In this document: one piece after another, positions 62,064-64,000 of the stretch
Numbering within the stretch: position 1 is the first letter of the stretch
Layout: every line of letters begins with the position of its first letter
Assembly: GCF_003054175.1 (NCBI RefSeq)
Contig: NZ_QBKN01000011.1
Span: 62,001-126,000 of the forward strand
DNA length: 64,000 nucleotides
Source: Allosediminivita pacifica
GTDB lineage: Bacteria; Pseudomonadota; Alphaproteobacteria; Rhodobacterales; Rhodobacteraceae
Reading direction: 5' to 3'
Position numbers and translations under genes: made by a program
Notes under the pieces: generated by a model
What the model was told of the DNA's origin: nothing
Database searches by the model: none
Seen by the model: only the letters and a program-made list of their open reading frames with translations

Positions 62064-63209
62064 TCAGAACTTGAAGGCGATCTTCATGCCGACGCCCCAG
62101 GCGTCGTTGTCCTCGAAATCGGCTTGAGCTTGGTCCGGCGTGCCGGTTTCGGGCTTCGCATCGCCGAGCCAAGTGTAGCTCACGCCGCCCGACAGGGTGA
62201 CCGTTTCGTTGATGTCGTAGGCGCCACCGACGGCGAGCTGCGTGAACCCTGTCGAGGGCGCAAGCGGCGAAACAAGCTCGTCGCCGGGTGCCTCGTAAGC
62301 CACGCTGACCGAGCCCGCCAATTTGTCGGTGAACTGCCGGCCCATGCCGAGGCGATATGTGACCGTATCCTCGAGATCGATCAGCCCGCCGCCGGTCACG
62401 GTCTCGAACTGCTCCGGGTCGACGCGGAACTGCGAGTGCTTGACCCAGCGGATCGAGCCGAAGACGAGCGTGCCCGGCGCGACGCCGGTCTGGGCTTCGA
62501 GGTTCCAGCTCTCGGGGGTTTTGACCTTGGTGTCCGAGGACCCGTTGAGAAGCGGCAAGGGAGGGAGCGGTCCGGCCCCATCGGGATCGACCAGCGGACC
62601 ACTCTCGGACGTCGACATGCTGTGCTCGATTGCCGAATTGTAGGTGAGTGCGACGCGCAGGGCGATGTCGGGCCGCTCGTAGGCTGCGCCGAGGACGTAG
62701 CCATTGGCCGTGTCGCTGTCGAGTTCGACATTGTAGCCCGAAACGGGACCGTAGGCCGCCCCGCTAAGCGTGATCTCACCCTCGGCCTTCTGGGTGCGCA
62801 GGCCACCGTAGACGCTGAAGTTGTCGTTGATCTGATACTTGAGCAGGGAGGTCAGCGTCGAGGTCTGGGCAAAGGCATTGGTCCCGCCAAGGATCAGATC
62901 GTCGTCCGGGTAGGAAATGTCGGCGCCGAAAGGACGGTCAAAGATGAATGCCGCGGACCATGGGCCCGAGATGTCGATTTTCAGCGCAGCGCTCGGCAAC
63001 GTGAAGTCTTGGGCGACATTGTCGATATCACTGCCAAACGGGCGGTTTGTCCCGCTGAGATCGGGCATCGCCTTGCCAAAGGACAGCTCGAAGTGGTTGC
63101 CCTCTTCGAAAAGCACCTGCGCCGACTGCGTCGTGCGCTCGATCCCGCCAGCGTGGGCGGCCGATGCCGCTAGGGCAAGCGCCGAGGCGCTGCAAGCGAT
63201 TCGCTTCAT
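62064..63209 (-). CDS. FadL/OmpP1/TodX-family outer membrane protein
   Basis: A 381-residue beta-barrel with a signal peptide (MKRIACSASALALAASAAHA), a plug-like N-terminus GGIERTTQSAQVLFEEGNHF, barrel strands with alternating polar/apolar residues, and a C-terminal phenylalanine (MKIAFKF) as the assembly signal. The FadL family imports hydrophobic compounds such as long-chain fatty acids. GGGAGG lies 5 bases before the ATG 63209. Confidence 0.9.
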   Translation of the reverse strand: MKRIACSASALALAASAAHAGGIERTTQSAQVLFEEGNHFELSFGKAMPDLSGTNRPFGSDIDNVAQDFTLPSAALKIDISGPWSAAFIFDRPFGADISYPDDDLILGGTNAFAQTSTLTSLLKYQINDNFSVYGGLRTQKAEGEITLSGAAYGPVSGYNVELDSDTANGYVLGAAYERPDIALRVALTYNSAIEHSMSTSESGPLVDPDGAGPLPPLPLLNGSSDTKVKTPESWNLEAQTGVAPGTLVFGSIRWVKHSQFRVDPEQFETVTGGGLIDLEDTVTYRLGMGRQFTDKLAGSVSVAYEAPGDELVSPLAPSTGFTQLAVGGAYDINETVTLSGGVSYTWLGDAKPETGTPDQAQADFEDNDAWGVGMKIAFKF

Positions 63210-63333
63210 GATTTCCTCCCTCCCGCAATATCGCGGTGTGTCTCCTGTCAAAAAAGCTACGTTCAGGCACGAAGACTGGTCAATCTTTGACCCTGCGTCA
63301 CGAATTTGACAGGTAACGCGGCCCTCGCGACCG

Positions 63334-64000
63334 TTACATTCCGGCTACACGATGCCGGGTTTCGTGTAGGATATTGTAGTAGTTCGCGGCAAAGATCAGC
63401 GCCGCTCCCATCAACACGAAGGGGTCAAGCGGCTCGCTATAGACAACCACGCCCACCAGCGCGATCACGGGCAGGCGGGCAAAGTCGATGGGCATGACCA
63501 CGCTTGCGGGTGCCAGCGCCAGCGCAGATGTCAGGCAGTAATGCGCCGTCACGCCCGCCAGCCCGATCAGCGCGACCCAGGGCCAGGCCGCGGCCGGCGG
63601 AAAGGCGATGTCCCCGTCGATGCCCGCGCAGATCAGCCCGAAAACCGCCTGCATCAGGGTCAGCCAGAACAGGATGCAGACCGTGCTCTCGGTCCGTGTC
63701 AGCCGCCGGGTAAAGACCGCCGATCCGGCAAAGCCGATGGCCGCCAGCGCCGCGGCAAGCTGGCCGGGGTGCACCGTGTCCGGCGTCGGGCGCGTGACGA
63801 TCAGGATGCCGACGAAGCCCACGGCCGCCGCGATCCCGCGTGTCCGTGTCATACGCTCGCCTAGCACCAGCGGGCTCAGCACGATCACCCAGAGCGGCGA
63901 GGTGAATTCCAGCGCGAAGACCTGTGCCAGCGGGATCACCGCGATGGCATGGAACCACAGGTTCTGGCCCGAGAAATGAAACAGGTTGCGGATAAAGTGC
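63334..64000 (-). CDS. EamA/DMT-family transporter, partial (start beyond window)
   Basis: The last 222 codons of a drug/metabolite transporter-type membrane protein. The visible part has about seven membrane segments; RNLFHFSGQNLWFHAIAVIP joins the window edge, ALEFTSPLWVIVLSPLVLGE closes the first EamA repeat and the second repeat ends in MGAALIFAANYY. It probably exports a small metabolite. The N-terminal first segments and start codon lie outside. It is convergent with nothing and ends 124 bases after the porin start region. Confidence 0.85.
   Translation of the reverse strand, partial: HFIRNLFHFSGQNLWFHAIAVIPLAQVFALEFTSPLWVIVLSPLVLGERMTRTRGIAAAVGFVGILIVTRPTPDTVHPGQLAAALAAIGFAGSAVFTRRLTRTESTVCILFWLTLMQAVFGLICAGIDGDIAFPPAAAWPWVALIGLAGVTAHYCLTSALALAPASVVMPIDFARLPVIALVGVVVYSEPLDPFVLMGAALIFAANYYNILHETRHRVAGM

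Overview
This window is a GC-rich alphaproteobacterial chromosome segment, most likely from a Rhodobacteraceae (Roseobacter-group) marine bacterium. The reasons are a complete RcGTA-type gene transfer agent cluster, a DctPQM TRAP dicarboxylate transporter, a pyruvate dehydrogenase operon whose E1-beta carries its own lipoyl domain, an L13-S9 operon, MetA of the acetyltransferase type, DUF1127 next to a MocR regulator, and the general gene texture. I see no rRNA, CRISPR array, insertion sequence or integrase.

Layout. 1-4222: the start of an HD-domain gene, then dctPQM with a strong hairpin between dctP and dctQ and a 33-bp perfect tandem repeat downstream, then a small secreted protein resembling lysozyme inhibitors. 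4306-9944: tpiA, a TfoX-N protein, sufA, a SatD-like plus DUF3307 gene pair surrounded by three copies of an inverted repeat, sufT, a LysR regulator and a UbiG-like methyltransferase. 10017-16890: a RimB-RimK fusion, a membrane LytTR regulator behind a perfect CtrA-type box, a polysaccharide deacetylase with a frameshifted C-terminus, two tRNA-Asp genes, and a divergent peptidoglycan pair (DUF882/M15-like and L,D-transpeptidase). 16948-23704: lpxD-acp-KAS, ndk, a Nudix hydrolase, small membrane proteins, a TfoX-C protein, a PEP-mutase/ICL family enzyme and an aminotransferase.

23985-37819 is the gene transfer agent: terminase small and large subunits, portal, g3.5, protease, capsid, connectors, tail genes, NlpC/P60 peptidase and the 1301-residue g15 tip protein. 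They are on one strand, mostly with 1-4 nt overlaps. A DUF7742 gene follows and runs into a convergent DksA/TraR gene. There are no lysis, lysogeny or integration genes, which separates it from a prophage.

38514-50780: cysE, the PDH operon (E1-alpha, lipoyl-E1-beta, an uncharacterised 84-residue protein, E2), a frameshifted orphan ParD-like antitoxin, ftsB/divIC, a lipoprotein hydrolase, pgk, a cytoplasmic/exported pair of cyclophilins, gluQ (which modifies tRNA-Asp), a methyltransferase, trmFO and a thioesterase. 50862-64000: speE and speD, DUF1127 and a divergent MocR regulator, rplM-rpsI, a kinase-like protein with a glycosyltransferase, a TetR regulator, ppk2, a lipoprotein hydrolase, metA, an uncharacterised P-loop ATPase, a FadL-type porin and the 3' part of an EamA transporter cut by the window edge.

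The least explained element is the SatD-like/DUF3307 module with its GCAAG-N8-CTTGC sites at 6999-7672. One site forms a 30-bp perfect palindrome over a start codon. Motif and family assignments come from reading the sequence; no database search was run.
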